The position numbers and the translations under genes were made by a program. Below the pieces are notes generated by a model. That model was not told where the DNA came from and made no database searches. It saw nothing but the letters and a program-made list of their open reading frames with translations. A stretch of DNA of 56,076 nt from Paracoccaceae bacterium (GTDB taxonomy: Bacteria > Pseudomonadota > Alphaproteobacteria > Rhodobacterales > Rhodobacteraceae): positions 1-56,076 of the forward strand of contig JANSXY010000025.1 of the NCBI GenBank assembly GCA_024742695.1, given 5' to 3'. How positions within the stretch are numbered: the first letter of the stretch is position 1; every line of letters begins with the position of its first letter. This document shows positions 32,213 to 40,785 of this stretch, piece by piece.

Positions 32213-33588
32213 TGGGGTTTCGCGCGCGCCTGACCGCGACCCTTGCCGCAGGCCTGGCGCTGGCCGGCTGCGCGCCGCTCGATCTCGCGCCGCGCGCGCC
32301 GGCGCCGGGGCCGGCCCCCGAGGTGACGATGGCGCCCTTCGGGCCGACCCGGCCGTTCCCGCCGCAGGCCTCGAACGCCCAGATCGCGCGCGATTTCCTC
32401 GAACTGTCGTTCCGGATGGAAAGCGGCCGGGTGCTGCCGCGGTTCACCCGCTACGAGGGCCCGGTGACGCTGGCGGTGACCGGGGCCGCACCGCCCACCG
32501 CGATGGCCGATCTCGACCGCCTTCTGGCGCGGCTGCGCGCCGAGGCCGGGATCGAGATCACCGCCGGCGCACCGCCCGCGACCGCGGGACTGGTGGTGGA
32601 GTTCCTGCCGCGCGCACGGATGCAGGCACTGGTTCCGCAGGCGGCCTGTTTCGTGGTTCCCGGCGTCAGCACCTGGGCCGAGTACCGGCGGTTTCGCCGC
32701 AGTGCGCGGGTCGACTGGGGCGAGTTGGACGCGCGGCGGCGCGCGACGATCTTCATCCCCTCCGACACCGTGCCGCAGGAGGTACGCGACTGCCTTCACG
32801 AGGAAATCGCGCAGGCGCTGGGGCCGTTGAACGATCTCTACCGGCTGCCCGACTCGGTCTTCAACGATGACAATTTCCACACCGTCCTGACCGGGTTCGA
32901 CATGCTGATCCTGCGCGCCACCTACGATCCGGCGCTGGCCTCGGGCATGACCGAGGCCGAGGTGGCGCAGCGGCTGCCCGGCATCCTCGCCCGGCTGAAC
33001 CCCGCGGGCGGGGCCGGCGGGCTGGCGCCGCCCGACCCGACGCCGCGGGCCTATGGCGAGGCGATCGAGGCGGCCTTCGGCCCGCGCGGCACGAAACCGG
33101 CGCGGCTGGAGGCGGCGCGCGATGCGGTGCGGATCGCGCAGGGCAGCGGCTGGACCGACACGCGCGCCGGCTTCGCCTGGTTCGCGCTGGGCCGGCTGGG
33201 ATTGGCCGAGAATCTCGACGAGGCGGTGCGCGCCTTCTTCCGCGCCCGCGACATCTATCGCGGCCGGCCGGGAATGGAGGTGCAGGCCGCGCATGTCGAG
33301 ATGCAGCTGGCGGCCTTCGCGTTGTCGACCGACCGGGCGGAAGAGGCGCTGTTGCTGGCCGACCGGGCCGCACCGATCGTGCGGCGGGCCGAGAACGCCG
33401 CGCTGCTGGCGACGCTGGAACTGATCCGCGCCGAGGCGCTCGACGCCCTGGGACAGGCTGACGCGGCCCGCGCCGCGCGGCTGGACGCGATGCGCTGGGC
33501 GGGCTATGGCTTCGGCCCCGAGGCCGAGGTGCGCCGGCGCGCCGAGGAAATCGCGAGCCTCAGGCCCGGCGGAGGAGAGGACACATGA
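32212..33588 (+). CDS. DUF2927 lipoprotein with HEExxQ motif and TPR-like tail
   Basis: A 458-residue predicted lipoprotein: signal helix, then lipobox LAGC with C20. Residues about 50-260 match the DUF2927 pattern, with FLELSFRMESGRVLPRF, CLHEEIAQALGPLNDLY (H196-E197-E198 and Q201) and SVFNDDNFHTVLTGFDM. HEExxQ resembles a gluzincin-type zinc motif with Gln in place of the second His, so hydrolase activity is possible but unproven. The rest (about 300-455) is helical and TPR-like. The 54-residue gene downstream overlaps by ATGA. Confidence 0.88.
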   Translation: MGFRARLTATLAAGLALAGCAPLDLAPRAPAPGPAPEVTMAPFGPTRPFPPQASNAQIARDFLELSFRMESGRVLPRFTRYEGPVTLAVTGAAPPTAMADLDRLLARLRAEAGIEITAGAPPATAGLVVEFLPRARMQALVPQAACFVVPGVSTWAEYRRFRRSARVDWGELDARRRATIFIPSDTVPQEVRDCLHEEIAQALGPLNDLYRLPDSVFNDDNFHTVLTGFDMLILRATYDPALASGMTEAEVAQRLPGILARLNPAGGAGGLAPPDPTPRAYGEAIEAAFGPRGTKPARLEAARDAVRIAQGSGWTDTRAGFAWFALGRLGLAENLDEAVRAFFRARDIYRGRPGMEVQAAHVEMQLAAFALSTDRAEEALLLADRAAPIVRRAENAALLATLELIRAEALDALGQADAARAARLDAMRWAGYGFGPEAEVRRRAEEIASLRPGGGEDT

Positions 33589-33749
33589 TCATCATCGCCT
33601 GTACCCTGCTCGGCGCGCTCTGGGGCGGGCTGATGGCGCGGCGGCGCAAGGGCAACCGGCTGGACATCGCGCAATATGCCGGCAGCTTCGCGATCATCGG
33701 CGCGATCGTCGGCCTGTTCGCCACCGTGATCCTCGACCGCATGATCTGA
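33585..33749 (+). CDS. Small two-helix membrane protein (54 aa)
   Basis: A 54-residue protein with two hydrophobic helices, IIIACTLLGALWGGLMA and AGSFAIIGAIVGLFATVIL, joined by a basic loop RRRKGNRLD. The start ATG overlaps the stop of the DUF2927 gene (ATGA), and GGAGGAGAGG stands a few bases upstream, one of the strongest ribosome sites here. The vwa gene starts three bases after its stop. Position between moxR and vwa suggests a membrane anchor or partner of the complex. I recognise no named family. Confidence 0.85.
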   Translation: MIIIACTLLGALWGGLMARRRKGNRLDIAQYAGSFAIIGAIVGLFATVILDRMI

Positions 33750-33752
33750 GCG

Positions 33753-34934
33753 ATGTTCCTGCCGTTCTTCGAGACGCTCAGACGGACCGGCATCCCGGTC
33801 AGCCTGCGCGAATACCTCGGTTTTCTCGAAGGGCTGTCGAAGGATCTCGCGCTATATGACGTGGAGGCGTTCTACTACCTCGCCCGCTGCGCGATGGTGA
33901 AGGACGAACGCCATCTCGACCGGTTCGACCGGGCTTTCGCCGAAAGCTTCGCGGGGCTGGACTCGATCCCGCCCGAGGCGGTGCTGGAGGCGCTGGACCT
34001 GCCCGGCGACTGGCTGAAGAAACTTGCCGAACGGCATCTGACCGAGGCCGAGAAGGTCGAGATCGAGGCGCTGGGTGGCTTCGACAAGCTGATGGAAACG
34101 CTGAAGGAACGGCTGGCCGAACAGAAGGGCCGCCACCAGGGCGGGTCGAAATGGATCGGCACCGCCGGCACCTCGCCGTTCGGCGCTTATGGCTACAACC
34201 CCGAGGGGGTCAGGATCGGCCAGGACGAAAGCCGCCACCAGCGCGCCGTCAAGGTCTGGGACAAGCGCGAATTCCGCAACCTCGACGACCAGGTGGAACT
34301 CGGCACCCGCAACATCAAGGTCGCGCTGAAACGGCTGCGCCGCTGGGCGCGCGACGGCGCGGCGGAGGAGCTGGACCTCGACGGCACGATCCGCGCGACC
34401 GCCGAGCACGGCTATCTCGACGTGGTCACGCGGCCCGAACGGCGCAACGCGGTCAAGGTGCTGCTGTTCTTGGATGTCGGCGGTTCGATGGACCCCTATG
34501 TCCGGCTGGTGGAAGAGCTGTTTTCCGCCGCGCGGGCCGAGTTCAAGCACCTGGAATACTACTACTTCCACAACTGCCTCTACGAAGGCGTCTGGCGAGA
34601 CAACCGCCGCCGCTGGGATGCCCAGACCCCGACCTGGGAGGTGCTGAACACCTATGGCGCGGACTGGAAATGCCTGTTTGTCGGCGATGCCTCGATGTCG
34701 CCCTACGAGGTGGCGATGCCCGGCGGCGCCAACGAGCACTGGAACGCCGAGGCCGGGCAGGTCTGGCTGGCCCGCGCCCGCGCGCACTGGCCGGCCAACG
34801 CCTGGCTCAACCCGCTGCCGGAACGGCACTGGCGCCATACCCAGAGCGTGGCGATGATCCGCCAGATCTTCGAGGACCGGATGTTCCCGCTGACGCTGGC
34901 CGGGATCACCGCGGCGACGAGGGCGCTGGCATGA
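33753..34934 (+). CDS. VWA domain protein (CoxE-like), MoxR partner
   Basis: A 393-residue protein with a helical N-terminal half and a C-terminal von Willebrand A domain. The MIDAS motif is DVGGS (D241, G243, S245) in LLFLDVGGSMDPYV; the metal-site Thr and Asp are less obvious, with FVGDASMSPYE a candidate for the latter. CoxE-type VWA proteins pair with MoxR ATPases to mature metalloenzymes such as CO dehydrogenase or nitric oxide reductase. No such client is encoded nearby. No signal peptide is seen, so it acts in the cytoplasm. The next gene overlaps by ATGA. Confidence 0.92.
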   Translation: MFLPFFETLRRTGIPVSLREYLGFLEGLSKDLALYDVEAFYYLARCAMVKDERHLDRFDRAFAESFAGLDSIPPEAVLEALDLPGDWLKKLAERHLTEAEKVEIEALGGFDKLMETLKERLAEQKGRHQGGSKWIGTAGTSPFGAYGYNPEGVRIGQDESRHQRAVKVWDKREFRNLDDQVELGTRNIKVALKRLRRWARDGAAEELDLDGTIRATAEHGYLDVVTRPERRNAVKVLLFLDVGGSMDPYVRLVEELFSAARAEFKHLEYYYFHNCLYEGVWRDNRRRWDAQTPTWEVLNTYGADWKCLFVGDASMSPYEVAMPGGANEHWNAEAGQVWLARARAHWPANAWLNPLPERHWRHTQSVAMIRQIFEDRMFPLTLAGITAATRALA

Positions 34935-35275
34935 CCGCGCTGGCCCGGCTGTGGCGCAACCATCGTCTTGCGCTTCTGGCCTTTCTCGCCGCGGCGGCGC
35001 TGACGCTGTTCTTCGCGGTGCGGCTGGTCGTGTCCACCGTCTACTGGATGCAGCCCGCGCAGCAGGATCGCGCGCCGGAAGGCTGGATGACGCCGGGCTA
35101 CGTGGCGCGCAGCTGGGACGTGCCGCGCGACGCGCTGCGCGACGCGCTCGCCCTGCCCGAGACGGCCGGGCATCCGCCGACACTGGCCGAGATCGCCCGC
35201 GGGCGCGATCAGCCGCTGCCGGAGTTCCTGGACGAGGTCGCCGCCGCGCTGGCCGGCCTCGCGGCCGAGAGATGA
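34931..35275 (+). CDS. Small single-pass membrane protein (114 aa)
   Basis: A 114-residue protein with one N-terminal transmembrane helix (about residues 13-36, LALLAFLAAAALTLFFAVRL) and a soluble C-terminal part of about 75 residues with PEGWMTPGYVARSWDVP and LAEIARGRDQPLPEF. It overlaps both neighbours by ATGA, so it belongs to the moxR-vwa unit. No family is recognised with confidence; similar short proteins follow vwa in related genomes as far as I recall. Confidence 0.82.
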   Translation: MTALARLWRNHRLALLAFLAAAALTLFFAVRLVVSTVYWMQPAQQDRAPEGWMTPGYVARSWDVPRDALRDALALPETAGHPPTLAEIARGRDQPLPEFLDEVAAALAGLAAER

Positions 35276-35886
35276 CCGAGACGGTTCTCGCGCTGGTGCC
35301 GGTCTGGGGCGTCTGGCTGGTCGGGCTCACGACCTTCCTGTCCTGCCTGGCCCTGCCGGTGCCGGCCTCGCTGATCATGCTGGCCGCCGGCGGTTTCGCC
35401 GCGGTGGGCGACATGGCGCTGCCGGCGGTGGCCGCCGCGGCGGCGGCGGGTGCGGTGGCCGGAGATCACGCCGGTTTCGCGCTGGGCCGCGTCGGCGGCC
35501 CGCGGCTGATGGCCTGGCTGGAGCGCCGGCCGCGCCGCGCCCGGCTGGTGGGCCGCGCGGTGGCCGAACTGCACGCCCGCGGCGGGCTGGCGGTGTACCT
35601 GTCGCGCTGGCTGTTCAGCCCGCTGGGGCCCTGGGTGAATTTCGCCGCCGGGGCGACCGGGTTTCCGTGGCGCCGTTTCGCCCTGCCCGAGGCGCTGGGC
35701 GAGGTGACCTGGGTGGCGATCTACGTCGGCCTCGGCTGGGTGTTCGCCGGCAATCTCGAGGCGGCGGCCGATCTTGCCGGATCGGTGCTGGGCCTTCTGG
35801 CCGCCGGCGCCGTCACGCTGGGCCTGGGCCTGTGGCTGCGGCTGCTGCTGCGCCAGGGCCGCCAGCGATCGCGCCGCTCCGCTTGA
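35272..35886 (+). CDS. DedA/SNARE-associated family membrane protein
   Basis: A 204-residue inner-membrane protein with about five hydrophobic segments. The DedA-type pattern is visible: an amphipathic first segment LALPVPASLIMLAAGGFAAVG, AGDHAGFALGR, then SRWLFSPLGPWVNFAAG, which holds the conserved Arg and Pro. Bacterial DedA proteins flip phospholipids or undecaprenyl phosphate and support proton-dependent tolerance. The C-terminus is strongly basic. It is the last gene of the coupled run; the P450 starts 31 bp later. Confidence 0.87.
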   Translation: MTETVLALVPVWGVWLVGLTTFLSCLALPVPASLIMLAAGGFAAVGDMALPAVAAAAAAGAVAGDHAGFALGRVGGPRLMAWLERRPRRARLVGRAVAELHARGGLAVYLSRWLFSPLGPWVNFAAGATGFPWRRFALPEALGEVTWVAIYVGLGWVFAGNLEAAADLAGSVLGLLAAGAVTLGLGLWLRLLLRQGRQRSRRSA

Positions 35887-35917
35887 CCGGACGACATGTC
35901 GGGCGCAGGCTGGCCCA

Positions 35918-37081
35918 ATGTCCGACGCCCCCGTCTTCGAGATCGACCCGGCGGCCTTCCATGCCGATCCCTATCCCGCGCTGGCCCGGATGCGGGCCGA
36001 GGCGCCGATCTGCTTCGTGCCGCAGCTTGGCGCCACGCTGATCACCCGGCGCGACGATGTCTGGCGTCAGGAAAAGCGGGTGGAGGTGTTTTCCTCCGAC
36101 CAGCCCGAGGGGCTGATGACCCGGCTGATGGGCCGCAACATGATGCGCAAGGACGGCGCGGAGCATGCCGCCGAACGCCGCGCGATCTTCCCGGCGCTGA
36201 GCCCGCGCACGGTGCGCGACCACTGGGCCGAAAGCTTCCGCGCCGCGGCCACCGCAATCCTCGACGATCTCGCCCCGCGCGGCCGGGCCGACCTGGTGCG
36301 CGACTACGCGATGCCGCTGTCGGGCGCGGCGCTGGTGGCGATCACCGGCCTTGCCGGCATGACCCCGCGGGAAATGGACGCGGTGAGCCAGGCGATGATC
36401 GACGGCTGCGCCAACTACGCCGGCCTGCCCGAGGTCGAGGCGCGCTGTCACGCGGCCACCGCGCGGATCGACGCCGAGATCGACCGGATGACACCGCGGC
36501 TGCGGGCCGAACCGGACGCCTCGGTCCTGTCGGTGCTGCTGGCGGCGGGCATGGCGATGGACCAGGTGCGCGCCAACGTGAAGCTGGTGATTTCCGGCGG
36601 CCAGAACGAACCGCGCGACGCGATCGCCGGCGCGGCCTGGGCGGTGCTGGCCCATCCCGCCGAACGCGCGAAGCTGGAACGCGCCGACGCGGGCTGGGAC
36701 ACGGTCTTCGCCGAATACGGGCGCTGGATGGCGCCGATCGGGATGTCGCCGCGCCGGGTGGCGCGGGCCGACACGGTGGCGGGCGTGACCTTCGCGCCCG
36801 ACGACCGCGTGTTCCTGATGTTCGGCTCGGCGAACCGCGACGCGGCGGCGTTCGACCGACCGGAGGTTTTCGACCTGTCGCGCGACACCGGCCCGGCGAT
36901 CACCTTCGGCGCGGGGCCGCATTTCTGCGCCGGCGCGGCGGCGGCACGGATGCTGGTGGCCGAGGTGGCGCTGCCGATGCTGTTCGACCGGCTGACCGGC
37001 CTGCGCACGGACGGCGAGACGCGTTTCGCCGGCTGGGCCTTTCGCGGCCCGCTGTCGGTGCCCGTCGCCTGGGATGCATGA
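35918..37081 (+). CDS. Cytochrome P450 with atypical I-helix
   Basis: A 387-residue soluble bacterial P450. The haem loop FGAGPHFCAGA supplies C337, and ExxR is E266-Y-G-R269, followed by SPRRVARADT. The I-helix oxygen-activation motif, normally AGxxT, reads GGQNEPRD (227-234), so the usual acid-Thr pair is replaced by Asn-Glu. This type occurs in a subset of bacterial P450s and could mean altered proton delivery or peroxide use. No ferredoxin or reductase is adjacent. The substrate is unknown. Confidence 0.92.
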   Translation: MSDAPVFEIDPAAFHADPYPALARMRAEAPICFVPQLGATLITRRDDVWRQEKRVEVFSSDQPEGLMTRLMGRNMMRKDGAEHAAERRAIFPALSPRTVRDHWAESFRAAATAILDDLAPRGRADLVRDYAMPLSGAALVAITGLAGMTPREMDAVSQAMIDGCANYAGLPEVEARCHAATARIDAEIDRMTPRLRAEPDASVLSVLLAAGMAMDQVRANVKLVISGGQNEPRDAIAGAAWAVLAHPAERAKLERADAGWDTVFAEYGRWMAPIGMSPRRVARADTVAGVTFAPDDRVFLMFGSANRDAAAFDRPEVFDLSRDTGPAITFGAGPHFCAGAAAARMLVAEVALPMLFDRLTGLRTDGETRFAGWAFRGPLSVPVAWDA

Positions 37082-37126
37082 CGCGCGGCCCTTTCCCCGC
37101 GCCGCATTCCGCCCCATATATCGCCC

Positions 37127-37822
37127 ATGCTGAAGCTGTCCCCGATCCTGCTCGCGCTGCTCTACGGCCTCCTGATGTGGCGGTTCTCCGTCTGGCGGAC
37201 GGGGCGCGAACTCGATGCGCGCTCGGTCCCGCTGAAGGATGCCCGGCTCGATCCGGTGCTCGACCGGATGGCACGGGCGCTCGACGTCGGGCATATCCCG
37301 GTGAACATCTACGAGGTCGCGCCGGTCAACGGGCTGGCCGCGCCGGACGGGCGGATCTTCCTGACCCGCGGGATGTACGAGGCGTTCCGCCAGAACCGGA
37401 TCAGCGCCGAGGAGCTCGCCAGCGTCATCGCCCATGAACTGGGCCATGTCGCGCTGGGCCATACCCGCAAGCGGATGATCGATTTCACCGGCCAGAACGC
37501 GGTGCGGATGGTGCTGATGGGGGTTCTGGGCCGGTTCCTGCCGGGGATCGGGCCGTGGCTGGCCAATCTCGTCGCCACGGCGCTGGCGGCGCGGCTGTCG
37601 CGCGGCGACGAATACGAGGCCGACGCCTGGGCCTCGGCGCTGCTGATCAAGTCGGGGGTCGGCACCGGCGGGCAGAAATCGCTCTTCGGCAAGCTCGAAC
37701 ACCTGACCGGCAATGCCGGGGCCGGCATGCCCGCCTGGCTGCTCAGCCATCCCCGCTCGCCCGACCGGGTGGCGGCGATCGAGGCCAACGAGCGCCGCTG
37801 GGGCGTTACCGGGCCGGGCTGA
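37127..37822 (+). CDS. M48 family metallopeptidase
   Basis: A 231-residue M48 peptidase. An N-terminal membrane helix (about residues 3-20) precedes [10 protein letters not shown], the HExxH zinc motif; the third ligand is likely the Glu in [28 protein letters not shown] is the typical closing block. Similar short forms lack the TPR tail of BepA and act in membrane or envelope protein quality control. No Shine-Dalgarno is visible; TATATC (37117-37122) ends five bases before the ATG, which raises the possibility of a leaderless transcript. Convergent with eda. Confidence 0.92.
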   Translation: MLKLSPILLALLYGLLMWRFSVWRTGRELDARSVPLKDARLDPVLDRMARALDVGHIPVNIYEVAPVNGLAAPDGRIFLTRGMYEAFRQNRISAEELASVIAHELGHVALGHTRKRMIDFTGQNAVRMVLMGVLGRFLPGIGPWLANLVATALAARLSRGDEYEADAWASALLIKSGVGTGGQKSLFGKLEHLTGNAGAGMPAWLLSHPRSPDRVAAIEANERRWGVTGPG

Positions 37823-37836
37823 CGCCGGCCCGCGTG

Positions 37837-38478
37837 TCAGCCCCCCAGCGCCGCGGCCTCGCGCGCCAGCGCCGTGACCGCAGGCCAGTCGCCGGCCGCA
37901 ACCGCGGCCTTCGGCGCCACCCAGCTGCCGCCGACACAGGCAACATTGGCCAGTTTCAGGTAATCCGGGGCCAGCGCCGGGGTGATCCCCCCGGTCGGGC
38001 AGAAGGTGACCTGCGGCAAGGGTCCGCCAAGCGCCGCCAGCGCCCGCGCCCCGCCGATCGCCTCGGCGGGGAAGAACTTCTGCACCTGATAGCCCTGTTC
38101 CAGAAGCGCCATCACCTCCGACGCGGTGGCCGCGCCGGGCAACAGCGGCAGCCCGGCCTCGGCGCAGGCCTCCAGCAGCCGCGGCGTCGTGCCGGGCGAG
38201 ACGCCGAACGCCGCCCCCGCCTCCTTCGCGGCGCGCACGTCCTCGGGCGTCAGCAGCGTTCCGGCGCCGACCACGCCGCCCGGCACCTCGGCCATCGCGC
38301 GGATCGCGTCGAGCGCCGCGGGGGTGCGCAGCGTCACCTCCAGCGCCGGCAGCCCACCGGCGACCAGGGCCTCGGCCAGTCCGCGCGCCTTGCCCGCATC
38401 CTCGATGACCAGCACCGGGATCACCGGGGCGAGCGCGCAGATCTCGGCCGCGCGGCGGCTCTGTTCGGCTGGGGTCAT
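37837..38478 (-). CDS. eda: KDPG aldolase
   Basis: A 213-residue class I aldolase that splits 2-keto-3-deoxy-6-phosphogluconate into pyruvate and glyceraldehyde 3-phosphate, completing the Entner-Doudoroff route. K134 in [14 protein letters not shown] is the Schiff-base lysine and E47 and R51 lie in ALEVTLRTP, in step with E45, R49 and K133 of E. coli Eda. FCPTGGITP binds phosphate. AAGGAG before ATG 38478 sets the start, 20 bp after the edd stop; an upstream ATG would overlap edd. Confidence 0.96.
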   Translation of the reverse strand: MTPAEQSRRAAEICALAPVIPVLVIEDAGKARGLAEALVAGGLPALEVTLRTPAALDAIRAMAEVPGGVVGAGTLLTPEDVRAAKEAGAAFGVSPGTTPRLLEACAEAGLPLLPGAATASEVMALLEQGYQVQKFFPAEAIGGARALAALGGPLPQVTFCPTGGITPALAPDYLKLANVACVGGSWVAPKAAVAAGDWPAVTALAREAAALGG

Positions 38479-38498
38479 GGCAATCTCCTTGCGCGGGG

Positions 38499-40304
38499 TC
38501 ACACGACGACGGCCGCGCCCTGCGTGGCCGGGCCGACATTGCGGCGGAACGGTTCGAACAACTCGCGTCCGATGCCGACCGCGTTGGCCGACAGGTCGGG
38601 CACCAGCGGCGCGCGCTCCGCCACGCCTTCGGTCAGCACGTCAAGCCGGCCCGCGACCGCGTCGAGCCGCAGGATATCGCCGTCGCGCAGCTTCGCAAGC
38701 ATCCCGCCCGCCGCCGCCTCGGGCGCGACATGGATCGCCGCGGGCACCTTGCCCGAGGCGCCCGACATCCGGCCATCGGTGACCAGCGCCACGCGCAGCC
38801 CGCGGTCCTGAAGCACCGCGAGGATCGGTGTCAGCGAATGCAGTTCCGGCATGCCGTTGGCGCGCGGCCCCTGGAACCGGACGACGACCACGGTATCGGC
38901 GGTGAATTCCCCGGCCCGGAATGCCGCCTTGACCTGCTCCTGATCCTCGAACACCCGCGCCGGCGCCTCGATCACATGCCGGTCGGGGATCACGGCGGAG
39001 GTCTTGATCACCCCTTCGCCCAGCGTGCCGGCCAGCCGGCGCAGCCCGCCGGTGGGCTGGAACGGATCGGAGGCGGGGCGCAGGATCCTGTCGTTCGCGG
39101 TCTCGCGCGGGCCCTCTGCCCAGGTCAGCGCGCCATCGGCCAGCTTCGGCTCCGCCGCATAGGCCGCAAGCCCGTCGCCCGCGACGGTGCACACGTCGTC
39201 ATGCAAAAGCCCGGCCGCCAGCAATTCGCCGATCATGAACGAAAGCCCGCCGGCGGCGTGGAAATGGTTCACGTCGGCCAACCCGTTCGGATAGACCTTG
39301 GCCATCAGCGGCACCGCCGCCGAGATCGCCGCGAAATCCTCCAGTTCCAGCAGCACGCCCGCCGCCCGCGCCATCGCCGGCAGGTGGATTACCAGGTTGG
39401 TGGAGCCACCCGTCGCCATCAGCCCGACGATGCCGTTGACGAAGGCCTTCTCGTCCAGCACCCGGCCCGCGGGGCGGTAATCGTTGCCAAGCGCGGTGAT
39501 CGCCGCGGCACGGCGCACCGCGGCCTCGGTCAGCGCCTCGCGCAGCGGCGTTCCGGGATTGACGAAGCTGGCGCCCGGCAGGTGCAGGCCCATGAACTCC
39601 ATCAGCATCTGGTTGGTGTTGGCGGTGCCGTAGAAGGTGCAGGTGCCCGGCCCGTGATAGCTGGCCATTTCGGCCGCCATCAGTTCGTCGCGGCCGATCT
39701 CGCCGGCGGCGAACCGCTGGCGCACCTTCGCCTTCTCGTCGTTCGGCAGGCCGCTGGTCATCGGCCCGGCAGGCACGAAGACCGCCGGGACATGGCCGAA
39801 GGTTGCCGCCGCGATGATCAGCCCCGGCACGATCTTGTCGCAGATGCCGAGGTAGAGCGCCGCGTCGTAGGTGTTGTGGCTGAGCGCCACGCCCGCCGCC
39901 AGCGCGATCACGTCGCGCGAGAACAGCGACAGTTCCATCCCGGTCTGGCCCTGGGTGACGCCGTCGCACATCGCCGGCACCCCGCCCGCGACCTGCGCGG
40001 TGGCGCCCGCCGCACGCGCCGCGGCACGAAGCTTCGCCGGATAGGTCTCGTAGGGCTGATGCGCGGACAGCATGTCGTTGTAGGCGGTCACGATGCCGAT
40101 GTTCGGCGCCCGGCCCTCGGCCAGCGCGGCCTTGTCCTCGCCGGTCGCGGCATAGGCATGGGCCTGGTTGCCGCAGGACAGGTGCGCGCGGGCGGGCCCG
40201 GCCTCTGCGGCGCGGCCGATCTTGTCGAGATAGGCCGCACGCGCCGCTTCGGACCGGCGGCGGATGCGGTCGGTGACCTCGGCGATGGCGGGATCGAGCG
40301 GCAT
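38499..40304 (-). CDS. edd: 6-phosphogluconate dehydratase
   Basis: A 601-residue IlvD/Edd-family Fe-S dehydratase forming KDPG from 6-phosphogluconate. Candidate cluster cysteines lie in [26 protein letters not shown] and [42 protein letters not shown] and the [11 protein letters not shown] block identify Edd over dihydroxyacid dehydratase. ATG 40304 has GAGGT upstream; a GTG two codons earlier is possible. It forms an operon with eda, and a LacI-type palindrome sits about 80 bp upstream. Confidence 0.96.
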   Translation of the reverse strand: MPLDPAIAEVTDRIRRRSEAARAAYLDKIGRAAEAGPARAHLSCGNQAHAYAATGEDKAALAEGRAPNIGIVTAYNDMLSAHQPYETYPAKLRAAARAAGATAQVAGGVPAMCDGVTQGQTGMELSLFSRDVIALAAGVALSHNTYDAALYLGICDKIVPGLIIAAATFGHVPAVFVPAGPMTSGLPNDEKAKVRQRFAAGEIGRDELMAAEMASYHGPGTCTFYGTANTNQMLMEFMGLHLPGASFVNPGTPLREALTEAAVRRAAAITALGNDYRPAGRVLDEKAFVNGIVGLMATGGSTNLVIHLPAMARAAGVLLELEDFAAISAAVPLMAKVYPNGLADVNHFHAAGGLSFMIGELLAAGLLHDDVCTVAGDGLAAYAAEPKLADGALTWAEGPRETANDRILRPASDPFQPTGGLRRLAGTLGEGVIKTSAVIPDRHVIEAPARVFEDQEQVKAAFRAGEFTADTVVVVRFQGPRANGMPELHSLTPILAVLQDRGLRVALVTDGRMSGASGKVPAAIHVAPEAAAGGMLAKLRDGDILRLDAVAGRLDVLTEGVAERAPLVPDLSANAVGIGRELFEPFRRNVGPATQGAAVVV

Positions 40305-40369
40305 GGACACCTCGGATGAAGATGGTCGAAACTGGGCCGGCCGGCGTGACTACGCGGCGCGAGAGCGGG

Positions 40370-40396
40370 TTTATCACGCTTCGTTAGCGCTAACAA
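40370..40396 (-). promoter_or_regulatory. Putative edd-eda promoter
   Basis: On the minus strand TTGTTA (40396-40391) and GATAAA (40375-40370) stand 15 bp apart, slightly short of optimal. The LacI-type palindrome overlaps the -35 and fills most of the spacer, a layout expected for repression. Confidence 0.4.
40383..40394. promoter_or_regulatory. LacI/GntR-sugar-type operator palindrome
   Basis: GTTAGCGCTAAC is a perfect 12-bp palindrome with the central CG of LacI-family half-sites. It lies in the edd promoter region and could control edd-eda in response to gluconate or a related sugar acid. No LacI-family gene is in the window. Confidence 0.6.
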
Positions 40397-40517
40397 CCGC
40401 TCGCGCCGGTCATGCGCCTGATGCATGGCGGGGCTACGGAGGCAAGCATGGTCATGTCAATGGGACTTACCTATCTTGCGGCGCAGGGAGGTCGGACAGA
40501 TACGAAAGGATCGTGAG

Positions 40518-40685
40518 ATGACCGACATCGTCGAAATCACCCCCGTCACCGTGGCCGAAGTCGAACGCCGTGCGCGGGCATTGCGGGCGGAAGCCGCGCG
40601 CGAGATGATCCGCGGACTCGGGCGTGCGCTGCGCCGCATGGCGTTGTCCGCGACCGGCGCCGGGCGCAAGGCCGCGCAGGCCTGA
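40518..40685 (+). CDS. Small basic protein (55 aa), DUF1127/RSP_7527-like
   Basis: A 55-residue protein, MTDIVEITPVTVAEVERRA followed by an Arg/Ala-rich helix (REMIRGLGRALRRMAL) and a short tail. Overall it resembles the small Rhodobacterales proteins of the RSP_7527/DUF1127 kind, some of which bind RNA or respond to phosphate and stress, but the match is by composition. AAAGGATCGTGAG precedes the ATG, and a strong terminator follows 25 bases after the stop, so it is probably a monocistronic, well-expressed gene. Confidence 0.72.
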   Translation: MTDIVEITPVTVAEVERRARALRAEAAREMIRGLGRALRRMALSATGAGRKAAQA

Positions 40686-40707
40686 CACCCGCGGCCGCAG
40701 GACGACA

Positions 40708-40741
40708 GAAGGGGCGCGCCAGCGGCGCGCCTCTTTCGTTT
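40708..40741 (+). terminator. Intrinsic terminator after the 55-aa gene
   Basis: GGGGCGCGCC and GGCGCGCCTC form a 10-bp stem (one G-T pair) with loop AGC, extended by A-T pairs and followed by TTTCGTTT. Confidence 0.75.
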
Positions 40742-40785
40742 CCGGCTGCGCCGGGCTAGACCGCTCACGCAGGGGGAGGCGGCGA

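Noticed and set aside
35813-38539. Long minus-strand frame over P450, M48 and eda
   Set aside because: It conflicts with three convincing genes and has no recognisable domain.
40425-40517. N-terminal extension of the 55-residue basic protein
   Set aside because: The extra 31 residues are unlike the rest, while ATG 40518 has a ribosome site and begins the conserved-looking part.
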